Below are positions 24,866 to 42,360 of a stretch of 64,000 nucleotides of DNA, one piece after another. The DNA comes from Gibbula magus. Lineage: Eukaryota > Mollusca > Gastropoda > Trochida > Trochidae. The notes under the pieces are model-generated. The model was not told where the DNA came from. It searched no databases and worked only from the letters and a program-made list of their open reading frames with translations. Within the stretch, counting starts at the first letter, position 1; each line of letters opens with the position of its first letter. The stretch covers positions 23,399,860 to 23,463,859 of the forward strand of contig OW388293.1 in assembly GCA_936450465.1 (NCBI GenBank), written 5' to 3'. A program made the position numbers and the translations under genes.

Positions 24866-25613
24866 TGGGCTCTGTAGCTCATCAGGATTCCAATGATTTA
24901 TTATCTAATTGAATATATTAATTGTCTCAAATTATACATGTACAGTGTTAACAAGCAAAAAATAGGTTCTTAGATCATATGACCCCTGTGAACCCCTTTT
25001 GGGGTCACAGGGTCGCCAAACCTACAATTTAGAATCCCCTTGACCAAAGAGTCTCTACACAACAGTGTAGCTTTCTAGAGCTTTACATACTTGAGATGAA
25101 GATGAAAATAAGATTTCAGGTCATGACCCGGATCCTAGATTGAGGTCACATGGTCACCAAATCTCCAATGTAGAATCCCCATTGGCCAAGGTGTCTGCAC
25201 ATAAAATTTCAGCTCTCTAGATCTTTTGGAACTGGAGAAGAACTTTAAAATAGGTTTTTAATGACGTGACCCCTGTGATCCTATTTGGGGCCACGGGGGT
25301 CACGAAATCTACAATTTAGAATCCCCCTAGGCCAAGGAGTCTGCAAACAACTTTTCTGCTCTCTAGACCTTTTTGGACTGGAGAAGAAGATTAAAATAGG
25401 TTTTTAAAGACGTGACTCCTGTGACCCTATTTAAGGTCACGGGAGCACGAAATCTACACGTTAGAATCCCCATTGGTCAAGGAGTTTGCACATAAAATTA
25501 AGCTCTCTATATAGAGTCATTGGTTCTGGAGAAGAAGTCGAAAGTCGGACGCTGGACGCCATGCCATGCCATCAGCCCATCGGGCCTTTCAGGCATGATG
25601 AGCTAAAATGGAG
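24866..25613. mobile_element. TIR-type element with four ~144-bp internal tandem repeats
   Basis: A 10-bp inverted pair, TAGCTCATCA (24875-24884) and TGATGAGCTA (25596-25605), bounds an internal array. The AGAATCCCC box recurs at 25031, 25172, 25318 and 25463, a period of 141-146 bp. Each unit also carries GGTCAC, AAATCTACAATTTAG-like and CTCTCTAGA boxes. The layout matches the element at 366-1279 but the sequence is unrelated. Confidence 0.65.
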
Positions 25614-27054
25614 ACCTAATCATTTATCAAGGTTTCCTTTGAGCTATGGCTATCTTCACTTGTCAATCATAGTATTTCCAAAAGTAAGTTCCTTTAAAGT
25701 CGAGGATCGGGTATAACCGACCCATTTTAACTTAACCAAGGATGCATATAATTCTTAATATATCTAAATCCTTGACGTACCCCTTAAATAACGAAGAATA
25801 GGATATTCTATGTACGTTAGGAATTAAGCCTCTATTGTCAAAACCCCTGTTCTTCAACATGAAAAACGAAAACAGAGCGTTCGTGTAGATGAGATATACG
25901 AGATACAGATGAATTATAGGGCGACACTTGATACTATACCTCCCCACTACACACTGAGTATATGCTGTCTTATTGGCTTGTGTGTATTCATCAGACAGGT
26001 AAGAGTTGCCTTGTGTTCTACCGTTTGACTAAGTGTAATGCTATATCATATCATCTGTTCGTGCTTATCAAAAGCTCAACAGAGAATAACACAATTCTAC
26101 CTTAGTAAAAACGTTCAAGTAATTAATCTGTTTTTATATAGAGTGCATTGTTACTTCAGTTACGAAAGGCACGGACTTAACTTACAATTGTCCGTGTGAA
26201 AGGTCATTAAACACACACACTATAGAAATGAATAACTCATTCATTAGTATCCATGACAAATGAATTGTACAAAAACCTACCCTATGTACCTTTAACAATG
26301 GTCTACATTGAGGTGTCAACTTAGTGACAGCTATAAATTATGTAAATACTTCAAAATAGCTTCCTCTGAAATGTCAACATGAACTGTTACAATATACAGT
26401 GGACCAACATAGTTGTAAAGTATCAGTATTCTGTTTAATCATTGACAAACTGATAAAATATCAATCATAACATTTTAAATATTCCTAACTTAGTTTGCTT
26501 AGCATACTAAACGTCTTCAATATGTAAGTATGTATAACTGAACTCTATAAACATTATAACAATCAACTTCTGTAAAATTCTGCATTAACATAAACCCTAC
26601 TTACATTACAATAAGGAAGCGGACTTATTGATAAATACGCAATATGATAAGTTTGTATAATAAACATTACTTAAGAATATTTCATCATTGGCTCGTGTGG
26701 AATCTCCAGATAATGTTTAGAATTTGAATGATGTTGTTGATACACTACTGTTGATATGTACCACTATTATGATTTCCATCTCAACCATTCTAAAACAGAA
26801 AAGAACTCATTTATAGGATACAAATTAAAACGAACATATTTCTATCATAGAAAACTGAGAAAATTTTTTGGTTTATAAAGATATTGGAGAACGCACAATA
26901 CATATCATGGTTATACATACAAAGTAATATGCATCCAGCGTGTATCGCATTGTTCTCTTTTTAACATCCTTGTAAGACATATAAGAGTTATTAGCAGAAG
27001 TAATGACATGATAGCAATGCAATATACTACCTGTATCAACAATTGGCACGGCTC
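25614..27054. other. No gene seen
   Basis: AT-rich, with no protein-like open frame and no repeat structure noticed. Confidence 0.4.
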
Positions 27055-27350
27055 TCCGCATGTTTTACTGGATAAACTGGTAGTTTGAAGTGTCTTCCCC
27101 TGCCACACACTGATACCTGAATTGTGGTGTCACTTTGGGTAAGTGACTTAGTCCGAAGTGTGCTTCTGTCCAGCAAGCAGTAAATTGGGTACCTGGTATG
27201 ATACGATGGTAGATTGAATTTGAACCGTGAGCGCCTAACAGCCGACCGGTTGTTTTCTCCCCAGAGAGTGCTTTGTACTCGGTGACCAGGGGTAATATGT
27301 TGGCATGCAATATGCACGGATATATGCGCTATGTAAATGGATTATTATTA
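27055..27350 (-). repeat. Dispersed repeat family B, minus-strand copy
   Basis: On the minus strand it starts AATAATCCATTTACATAGCG and continues through ACCAGGTACCCAATTTACTG and CACTTACCCAAAGTGACACC. The same ordered blocks lie on the plus strand at 30455-30745, with a fragment at 57065-57150. Open frames of 81-93 codons here are shadows. Confidence 0.6.
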
Positions 27351-28892
27351 TATTCATCAAACGATTTCGAGTTATCGTCACTATTTGGTGTATTTTAGCC
27401 CTTATATAACACTATTGACACATTTGCTTTATATAAACAATAACCCTTTCACTCCTACAAGCCTAAACACACGCACGTAAACGTGTTAGCGTTCAGGTTT
27501 CTTAGTTGGGAAAGGGTTAAGATCATTTGCGGTAAGAATAAGGCATCAATGTTTTGTACATGCCAATGAACCATTGACAGAGAGCATCTCGTGTTGTTGA
27601 CACGCAGAGGAAGTGTCGGGTGATGCGGAAGTATGTATATGACAAGTAGTAAACACAAACAAGACTACATGTAAGTGGCCGAATATTACAGGGACTCTCT
27701 GTATTTGTTATTTATGATGTCTCAGCGTCCAGTTACAATTACTCGAGATCTGTCAGGGAGAATGGCTCCATTTGTACATCACAAGTATATATGGGTGATA
27801 AGAAGGTTGACAACAATAGCGTAATTTGCCGACGGCAGTATTATTATTAATGCCTATAACTCTTCAAATCCCCAAATATTCTTAGCTAAGACATAATAAA
27901 CTTGCTTTTTGAACACATAAATTAAAATTTTTTTTTACTGAATTTCTGATCTACGTGCAAAGTTAGGTTTCAGTAACATCGTTACATGTATAACACATTG
28001 ATTGATATATGGCAGGATGAAAATATGATATCATATATGAATCAACCAAAATCGATATTTTCAAAGCATGAAGTTGAGTTTAATTGGGAACTTTAATTGG
28101 GAATAAACGAATAAATCATGCTTTAATAATACATTCTGGTTTTTTCTATTTCGTAATATTTTGCGTTTATTTTCAAAAAGTGAGGGAAATAGAATGGTAA
28201 AATATTGATGTAAAGTCTCTTTGAAATGAATTAAGTACCAGGAACTATTTCAAATAAATTCACATAATTTAAGGGTAAACAACTGGACAAAAATAGATAG
28301 GGATATATTTTGAAATTATGAATAGTGATGTATTTATCACATTACATACGAATGAACTATTAATCATAATAACAAATTCAATATCCCTAACTTATTTTGT
28401 CCAGTATACATATATATATGAATTATGCTACTGGGATGTATAGATATAAACACACATTGACATATACTAGATGATAATTGTTATGCTAATGCCCCAATTC
28501 CATCATAATATGACATTGAATCTTAAATCATTTATCTGCAATTAAATATTCAAACATTATCAACATATTCGAAGTTATCCTTCACTGGAGGAGAATCCTC
28601 ATTATATGCATATGACATTTTAGACAATTTAAATCCTTAAACGAATAAAATGCTATCATCGAGCTTATGATACAATTCAGTATTTTATGAAGATATTTAT
28701 GATGATATAGGAAGATAAAATGTTTCACTTTTATAAAATGACTCGAGCGATCAATTATTTTAGCAACACATAATATTCCGATTTAACCTTCAACGACATC
28801 ATGATACTTAGAAGTACCTTCTTGCATGAATAAAACATAAAATGCATGAATAGAAAACTCCAACCAGAATATGTGAAAATACCATTAACACA
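27351..28892. other. No gene seen
   Basis: Very AT-rich and without protein-like frames. Confidence 0.4.
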
Positions 28893-29005
28893 GGGATTGA
28901 AGCTCAGTAGTGTAGGCAGAGTGTCCGCACATTACGCGGAAGATCAATTCCCAGCTTCGTCATACCAATAATTGCTTCCTTGCTTGGCGCTCAGCATTTT
29001 TAGGA
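28893..29005 (+). mobile_element. tRNA-derived SINE family C, 5' fragment
   Basis: GGGATTGAAGCTCAGTAG, CAATTCCCAGC, CGTCATACCA and CTTGGCGCTCAGCATT match, in order, the fuller copies at 47232-47475 and 51424-51635. The copy breaks off just before the neighbouring 15-bp minisatellite. Confidence 0.65.
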
Positions 29006-29020
29006 AAAAAACAACGCTTG

Positions 29021-29110
29021 TAAGAATATAGAATCGCTGATGTCAGACTTGCTGATGTAAGAATCGCTGATGTAAGAATTGCTGATGTAAAAATCGCTGA
29101 TGTAAGACGT
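29021..29110. repeat. 15-bp minisatellite, five units
   Basis: GCTGATGT starts at 29036, 29051, 29066, 29081 and 29096, an exact 15-bp period. The consensus is close to GCTGATGTAAGAATC. It sits directly at the broken end of the SINE fragment. Confidence 0.9.
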
Positions 29111-29399
29111 GAGATAGCCACATTTGATAATATTTATATGATACATGGAGCAACTGACTTGACTTGGCGTTCTGCTCAGGATATTTACAGTTATTTCGGA
29201 AAGGCGCAAATCAAGAAATGTAAATAGCAACCAAACGATGCAGTGAGACGACGTTGCTGTCCTGGGACTCCTCTTTAAAAGACTCTGATAATACAGTTAA
29301 CCCCAACTCTCATATTGTAACAATAAAGTATGGTTACCTTAATTACATACACTTACACTTTGATAATCATAGTCTAACCCTTAGACCCTGAACTGTTTT

Positions 29400-29525
29400 T
29401 CTAAAATATTGAAAAGGAGGCTTTTTTACTGAATTGTTTCTTTCTTACAGTCTCATTTTTAATATTTGATAAAATGGTGATATTTTCAGAACAACTACTT
29501 TGTTTCAGAGTCTGTGTGTAAGACT
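29400..29525. repeat. Dispersed repeat family A, copy 4
   Basis: GAAAAGGAGGC, TTCTTACAGTCTCATTTTTA, then TAAAATGGTGATATTTTCAG, in the same order as at 22633-22715. Confidence 0.65.
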
Positions 29526-30454
29526 ATGACAGGCATTGCAGAAGCTGATGGAATGAGAACATCATCTATGGATAGTCAACTTCTTTATTGTACTATTTAT
29601 GTGATACATACTAGCATTTCAGCATGGGTTTTATGCAAATGTGTCAGTATTTTATAACTGATTGGAATGATGTAAGTGATGTTGTAACCCTGGATAGGCT
29701 CGATGTATTGTGTTTTAATGAGTTATTGACTTACATCCATTCACCTTAGAGCAGCATTGGTTAATTTAAACCTATCGCCATGGAAAGTAAATTAAAGAAA
29801 CAAAAATAGGGATGCCGACGCCCATGGTACAACTTTCCTTTCGGAGAAATGACTAAATTATACACTTACTTCTGGAATTAAGTTTTTGATTAAGCATAGC
29901 GGATCAGGTGGAATCTCAACATTATCTTAAGAAACTAATCCTAAAAAATGCAATACTTCAACAAGCAAAATGATTTGATTCTACTAAGTATTGAGAATAA
30001 TCATCACACCAATCACAATATCGTTCATACATAACTTCATTATCTCGAATTGATATATTACAAGTGTTCTGTAGAATTAAGAGATTTCCCAAGGCACAGA
30101 ACGTTGTAATCTCTGTCAGCCCTAAAACGAGTCTCATTTCCTTATTGAAAATGATTTCATGTTTGTAAACGTTCATATGGAATGGAAATATTACGTATGA
30201 AATAATGTTCTAATAATCAGATTTCCTCTGTATTGCATTAAGGTTCGAATGTTGAACAGACGAGGGAATTAGGAGATCAATATCTTTTGAATCCTTGCCT
30301 ATTTGAATTCCCTTGTGGATTTGAAAACGAACAGACTTAATATAATTGATAAGTTAATAGATCATAATGGAATGTAATTGTGTTGTACAGCAGTCATTCT
30401 GCGTTTTACTGATAAATTGTGACACAACTGCTAATTTTATGATAACAATAATGC
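29526..30454. other. No gene seen
   Basis: AT-rich, with only short chance frames. Confidence 0.4.
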
Positions 30455-30770
30455 CATTGGGTATTTCTATGGCGCACTTTTCCATCCACTAGTGCATGCT
30501 CAATGCATGCGCTGCCAATATTATCATCCTGGTCTAACCCAAGCTGATAGACATCTAGCTTGGAGGTCACATCTAACACAAACTTACCAGGTACCCATTT
30601 CTACTGCTGTGTGGACAGAGGTACATTTTGAATAATGTCACTTATCCAGGGTGACACTATAAGTCATGTTTCAGTCCGGGACAGGGAGTAACCCATTAAA
30701 CACCCCGTTTATCCAGCAATGAAGCGGGTCACCCACCCATGCGTTGTGTCGCGCACATTGTTGCTGAACT
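30455..30770 (+). repeat. Dispersed repeat family B, plus-strand copy
   Basis: GGGTATTTCTATGGCGCACT, CCAGGTACCCATTTCTACTG, TGTGTGGACAGAGG and CACTTATCCAGGGTGACACT occur in the order seen on the minus strand at 27055-27350. Confidence 0.6.
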
Positions 30771-35483
<4,713 letters not shown>

Positions 35484-35567
35484 ACAGATACATATACAGA
35501 TACATATACAGATACATATACAGATACATATACATATACATAAACAGATACAGATACAGATACATAT

Positions 35568-35620
<53 letters not shown>

Positions 35621-36542
35621 TACATATACAGTTACATATAACGTTACAGCTTTAGATACAGATACAGATACAGATACACATACATATACAGATACAGATT
35701 TAGCTACATATACAGATTTAGATACAGATACAGATTTAGATATATATTTAGATACAGATACAGATACATATTTAGATTTAGATACAGATACAGATTTAGA
35801 TTTAGATACAGATCCAGATACAGATATAAAGATATATACAGATACAGATACAGATTCAGATACATATTTAGATACAGATACAGATACATATTTAGATGTA
35901 CATGTAGATATAGATACATATACAGATACATATTTAAATTTAAATTTAGATACATATACAGATACATATACAGATACATATTCAGATTTAGATACAGATA
36001 CAGATACAGATACAGATACAGATATAGGTACATATTGAGATACAGATACAGATACATTTTTTAGATGCACATGTAGATATAGATACAGATACATATACAT
36101 ATTTAGATTTAGATTTAGATACAGATTCAGCTACAGATACAGATACATATTCAGATACATATTCATATACATCTACATATACATAAACATATTTAGATAC
36201 AGATACAGATACAGATTTAGATTTAGATACAGATACATATACAGATACAGATACAGATACAGATACATTTTTAGATTTAGATTAAGATACAGATTCAGCT
36301 ACAGCAACATATTTAGATTTAGATTTAGATACAGATACAGATACAGATACATATACAGATACAGATACAGATACAAACTTAGATATATTTAGATACAGAT
36401 TTAGATACAGATTTAGATACATATTTATATTTATATTTACATTTATATGCAGATACAGATACAGATACAGATACAGATACATATACATATACAGATACAG
36501 ATACAGATACAGATACAGATATAGATTTAGATACAGATACAT

Positions 36543-36672
36543 CACAGGACAAAAAGTGGTGGAATCCGATTACCGGATCCTTCCGGATTCTCCCAAAAAT
36601 TGGCGGATCCCGAAGAATCAGGAAGAATCAGGAAGGATACGGCATGCGGATTCCACCACTTTTTGTCCTGTG
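36543..36672. mobile_element. 130-bp MITE with perfect 26-bp TIRs, inside the satellite
   Basis: Arms at 36543-36568 and 36647-36672 are exact reverse complements, beginning CACAGGACAAAAAGTGGTGG. The 78-bp core carries further GGATCC and GAAGAATCAGGAA direct repeats. The flanks show a possible 3-bp CAT duplication, but in a repetitive background this is weak evidence. There is no transposase. Confidence 0.85.
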
Positions 36673-37006
36673 CATATTTACATTTAGATACAGATACATA
36701 TTTAGATACAGTTACAGATACAGATACGGATTTAGATTTAGATACATATACAGATACACATACATATACAGATACAGATACAGACACATATTTATATTTA
36801 TATTTATATTTATATTTATATTTATATTTATTTACACATACATTGTACTGAAACAAATTTAGGTACATATACAGATACATATACAGATACAGATACAGAA
36901 ACAGATACAGATACAGATTTAGATAAAGACACATATACAGATTAAGATACAGATACAGATACATATTTAAATACAGATTTAGATACAGATTTAGATACAG
37001 ATATAG

Positions 37007-37329
37007 AGTGAGTGAGTGAGTGAGTGAGTTGGGGTTTAACGCCACTTTCAAGAGTATTTCACTTATATCGTGGCTGCTAGTATTGCGGCAGGGAGAAAGC
37101 CCGCAACGCCATGTGGCTATGCATTGCGGTGAAACCTGCGAGCAACGGCTGGAACTAGCGAACCATGGGTGGTACTACTCTGAAATTCAGTGTAGCATTG
37201 CACCCAAACCTGACTGCGTGTAGAACAGTTCTCTACTGCAGACAAAGTTGCCGTGCCCCTGGCGGGATTCGAACCCCGGACCTCTTGATCCGAAGCCGAA
37301 CGCGCTAACCACTGCGCTATCCCGCCCCC
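37007..37329 (-). mobile_element. SINE with tRNA-Arg-like head, inserted in the satellite
   Basis: The minus-strand head reads GGGCGGGATAGCGCAGTGG, then CTTCGGATC, then the perfect B-box GGTTCGAATCC. The CTTCGGATC segment resembles the anticodon arm of tRNA-Arg(UCG). On the plus strand the body ends near GGTTTAACGCCACTTTCAAG, with a (GAGT)n tail at 37006-37028. TACAGATATAG flanks both sides (36996-37006 and 37330-37340) as an 11-bp target duplication. The central GTTTAACGCC...TTTCAAGAG block resembles the conserved core of animal Meta-SINEs; this is from family knowledge and unverified. Confidence 0.85.
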
Positions 37330-38410
37330 TACAGATATAGATACATATTTAGGTTTAGATACAGATACATATTTAGATACAGATGCAGATTTAGATACAG
37401 ATACATATACATATTTAGATTTAGATACATATACATATACAGATACAGATGCAGATGCAGATGCAGATGCAGATGCAGATGCAGATGCAGATGCAGATGC
37501 AGATACAAATACTGATACAGTTATATATTTATTTTAAAGATACAGATACAGATACAGATACATATTCAGATTTAGATACAGATACAGATACAGATACAGA
37601 TTCAGGTACAGATACAGATACAGATACACATACAGATACAGATTTAGATACAGATTTACATTTATATTTATGTTTAGATTTATATTTAGATTTAGATACA
37701 GATGAAGATACAGATGCAGATACAGATACAGATACAGATACAGATACAGATACAGATGCAGATACAGATACAGATACAGATATAGATACAGATACAAATA
37801 TATATACAGATTTAGATACAGATTCAGATTTAGTTATAGATACATATTTAGATTTAGAAACAGATACATATTTAGATACAGATACAGATTTAGATACAGA
37901 TACATTTTTAGATTTAGATACAGATACAGATACAGATACAGATACAGATACAGATACAGATACAGATACAGATACATATGCAGATTCAGGTACAGATTCA
38001 GATACAGATACAGATACAGATACAGATACAGATACAGATGCAGATACAGATACAGATGCAGATACAGATACAGATACAGATATAGATACAGATACAAATA
38101 TAGATACAGATTTAGATACAAATTTAGATTTAGATACAGATACATATTTAGATTTAGAAACAGATACATATTTAGATACAGATACAGATTTAGATACAGA
38201 TACATTTTTAGATTTAGATACAGATACAGATACATATACATATTTAGATACAGATACAGATTTAGATACAGATACATTTTTAGATTTAGATACAGATACA
38301 GATACAGATACGGATTCAGATACAGATACAGATACAGATACAGATACAGATACAGATACAGATTCAGATACAGATACATATTCAGATACAGATACAGATA
38401 CCTTGTACAG

Positions 38411-41400
38411 ATACCAGTACTTTAGGATCATAGTATAATATCAAATATATTATATCATTTCAGTCTAATTGGGACATTATTGGAATAAATACATGTAGCG
38501 TACAGCCTAAAAAATGTACAAAATGAAGAAATACGATTTGTCGATTTGTCTGCGAATGTTTTATAGTTGTAAACTCACGTGGAAAAAAAATATAAAATAC
38601 AAGCTTAGATATTTCAATCCACGGGCGATAAATACGACTGAAACAGCATTACATCATGTCCCCATGCAGAACCCAACAATAATTATTAAAATATTATATT
38701 TGGCTTGTTTTGTGACGTCCTACGTGTATACAGTAATGACGCGTCAGCAAATTTAAATCCAGGAAGGTTATTCATGTCGACTGCATCTTTTATTAATTAA
38801 ATTTCTACTTTTTATCTTTTTAAAACTTAATTACCAAACATTGTGGCAAAAACACATAGTGAAAAAGCGATTTTAGCACCCCACGCGTATTTTAACTGAC
38901 ATAAAAGTAAAAGTACATGTGCCATATCCTGATGTATGATGCATAACAAAACATGCGTCTATCAAATACATTCAAAATCTATTTTCTCCGACAGCAATAT
39001 TTCATTTTACACTCTTTTAAATATGTGCACGGGGACGTTTGTTTTGCACATATATATATGGTGACAACTTCCAAGTAGTAATCACAATTAGATGAAGTGT
39101 TCCTCGTATCCACTTCCTCTGTGTACCAAGTGCTACGTTTCTCCTCACTCGACATCCCTAGTGTAACTGAACCATCAGTCAAGTGTATTAGTATATTATA
39201 TAAGTCGACATTTCCTTAAGAGGACGTAAGTTTGAATTCGAAGTTAACTGAGCCTGCCAATCTGAAACTTAATCTATAGCAACATATTGCCACCGGTAGT
39301 GGAGGACATGTTTACTTTTACCGATGTCGTCTTTGACGGTTCGGATTTATCCGATTTACATGAACAATAGTACTAGTTATATTATAAAGATCACCTGTAA
39401 TACATTTTGTTAAAGAATGACATGTTATTATCGGAATCAAACGGGCATAAAAAGAGACAATATACACGTGCACTTGATTATGTAGACAACGCTTATAAGC
39501 CAAACTCGAGGAGCGCTACCGATAAGCGCTGTGAAGCGTGTTCGCGCGTAGGGCTGTGTGACGGCTCTTCATTAAAAAGTTTCTTTTATTACCCATATGG
39601 TTGAAAATAACTGAGTTAATATTTTTGATATGAGCACGTGTGCACATATCATGTTTGTCTAGCAACCATTGTTTCACCCAGACTTTCCGTATTTGTCGTC
39701 TGTGACGTCATAAAACGATTGTTCGTGTCGTCACTGTAGCTTGCCGTCGCAAGAGAAGTGGGTCGTTTTCTGACTATTTTACGTGAATCAAATGGAATAA
39801 AATGGGTAATAAAGAAATTATTACACTCGAAAGTGTGCAATATCATTTTCCGAAACTCGTGCAAATTTATGTATAACCCTCGCTCTCGCTCGGGAAATAC
39901 AAAAATTCACACTCGTTCCGTAAACGTCATATGACATATTTCCTCGGGTAATAATCTCTCGATATAATTTCACTGTAATTACATCAGATTATAGGTTTTA
40001 TGAAACACGCAAAATTACATTTTTATATAATAATCGTGCATTTGTGATCTACGGACTTGCCTAGTTTGATATCTCAGCCTACGATATATGGAGAATTTGA
40101 GTTGTTTTAAATTTGATCAATGTTAGTATATTAAATCGACAGTTAAAAAGGTGCCAAAAACACGACATATGATTACGCAGTAACATTGATTGACTCGAGT
40201 GACGTCACATAAGGCAGATAATCTTCAGTGACTTTAGAATTCGTTTGTCGAAGGTAATTAGGCGATGTTTTTAAAAGGCCGTATGTAATCTCTTTATGGT
40301 GCAATTTGAGAAATTTAAAGTGGAGTAATAATGTCAAATTGAAATCCCCCTTTAATAAATCCGGAAAGTCCAGTTGCGATCAGTCTAGTGTCAACTTCAT
40401 ATTGCTAATATATATACTGACTCTACATAAGCATTAAAACTGTTAATACTTTTCTATAGAATACCAGTATAACGTTTGCAATATGTGCCTTTAACAACAC
40501 CCAGAATGTCCCTTTAAATGACGAACTGACATCACTTGACTGACTTGCTTTCGTGAAGATCGCGGAGCAAGTGTAGATTCTTGATAGACAATTGCATTTA
40601 GTCTCTTGCGACACAAGTACATCTTACTATCTCTCCTTCTAAAGATTAATTTCATCATATCAAGGGCCAATCGTCCTAAAATAACTTAAACATGACCATT
40701 CGTTGTGCAATACAAAACGACATTCATGACTCACCGTCATCATCATAATTTAGATGTAATAACTGGTTAATAAATATTTATAACGTGAAGCATTTCACCC
40801 TTGTAAATGTGTGGCATACTCATATAACATTTCCTTGTGCAATATCAAACATATTGCATTATGACGACTGGTTGTGAAATATGTCTGTTTTCAGGAGTAT
40901 TACTTTTTACTTATTACTAATTTGCAAAACTTATTTACATGTTTGCGTGAGCACTTTATTTCAGTCACAAATGTGTGCTGCATCGCCTTTAATATATCAC
41001 CATGGTGTTGTTAGGGTCAGCGAATCTGATGTTTGTTGTATTTGTTTAAACATACTATGGCATTTGATAACATAATTTATTAGACGCACAAATTAGAACC
41101 CAACGGTTTTTTCTCCCCCAAAGTTTAAAATTCAGCCAAAAGAGGCAAAAAAGGCAGGACTAGAATATTATGTCAAAGCTTAAATAAACATTACTGTTGA
41201 TAACAAATTTCAACATTACGTACAATTAAAATGTCCAAGAGATATTGTCAATATTGGTATATACATAGCTGACATACATAATAAATCTTCTATATGACAT
41301 CGTTTGATCTCACACATTCTATGGAACAGTTTTGCATGTTAAAGGGTTGAACACGTACGCCTCTGCTGGAAATTACTATTCTGATTTTCCTCCTAGGAAT

Positions 41401-42348
41401 TCCATTCCTCGTTTGATGTATGTGCATGTTCTACGAGTGTTTAAACACCATGGACCCATGGTATAAAATATCCCTTAAAAAGTTCACTTGAATCAGATTG
41501 GAAAATTCTCGAGAGAAGAGTATCAATGACGTTAGCCAAAAGATAATACTTTACTATCAATAGAGATTCGACAGAATGGTCTTTATATGTTATGTTTAAA
41601 GCATGTGGTCAACTATTCCTTTTCGACAATCCTAAGAATTACTTTAAATAATGGATAATCTCAACAGTATTTCATATTTTATAGATTAATTTGGGCTGTC
41701 ACGGTGTATTGCAATCACTTTTAAATGAGATTGAACGTAACACCCGTACCTCGTTCATTGAGTACTACCCTGCAGAGGCCATGTCATTGTCAGATGAACT
41801 TCACTGTGACCTTAAATATCCCCTTCAATATATTCAGCCAAGCAGAATCCTTCTTCGATAACTCATGAACTTTGCATGGTGTTTTGTATGTCAACTAAAG
41901 GCAGTAAGATGACTTTCTAGGCTCGTCGCTGATTGGCTGATGTAAAAAGTGACCTGACATGACCTCCCTGGTGTAGTATTTAGTGCAGAAAGGCAGCAAT
42001 GTGCGACTGTTACGTTCGATCTGATTTTAATGAGATTGGACGTATTGGCGTTAGCTACTCCACTAATGGTATTTATTATTCTGTCATAAGATATTCCCCA
42101 TTTGAGCAATACAATTGGATGCAAACGAGTACAAACCAATGTCGCCTGCGAAGCCTAGCCAGTAATTTGTCATCAAGAGTGTTCATTTACCGGTTCTAGT
42201 TCGTTTCTATCCTTAACGTATACACAGTATTCCTACGCAATAGTCCCATTGATCATATGCATAATACGGATTTGCTTCCCATTTCCCCCACATGCTAGTA
42301 TACGGCATAATCTTGACACACTAACCTTCATTGTCACAAATATATTAC
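38411..42348. other. No gene seen
   Basis: AT-rich, with a small CpG-richer island near 39490-39560 (GGAGCGCTACCG, GTGTTCGCGCGTAGG). Frames of 60-80 codons lack protein-like signatures. No exon could be supported. Confidence 0.4.
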
Positions 42349-42360
42349 GTCAATTGAATT
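42349..42360. repeat. LINE target-site duplication, left
   Basis: GTCAATTGAATT, identical to 44563-44574, borders the 3' end of the minus-strand LINE. Confidence 0.85.

Larger units (their letters stand above)
35484..38410. repeat. ~2.9-kb hexanucleotide satellite (ACAGAT and variants)
   Basis: It is built almost wholly of six-base units: ACAGAT with variants ACATAT, TTTAGA and ACACAT. There are homogeneous sub-blocks of ACACAT (about 35574-35622), TTTATA (about 36788-36830) and GATGCA (about 37448-37503). The six-base register is largely kept for kilobases. No stop codon occurs in most frames, so long Asp/Thr-, Val/Ser- and Leu/Tyr-rich open frames on both strands are artefacts. Two insertions interrupt the array, at 36543-36672 and 37007-37329. 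Confidence 0.97.

Noticed and set aside
27036..27317. 81- and 93-codon minus-strand frames
   Set aside because: Both lie in dispersed repeat family B, whose plus-strand copy at 30455-30770 does not preserve the frame.
37449..38438. 329-codon Asp/Thr-rich open frame (and a 300-codon Ser/Val-rich frame opposite), reminiscent of acidic shell-matrix proteins
   Set aside because: It lies wholly in the ACAGAT satellite, where most frames on both strands are open because the hexamers lack stops. There is no signal peptide, splice context or non-repetitive part.
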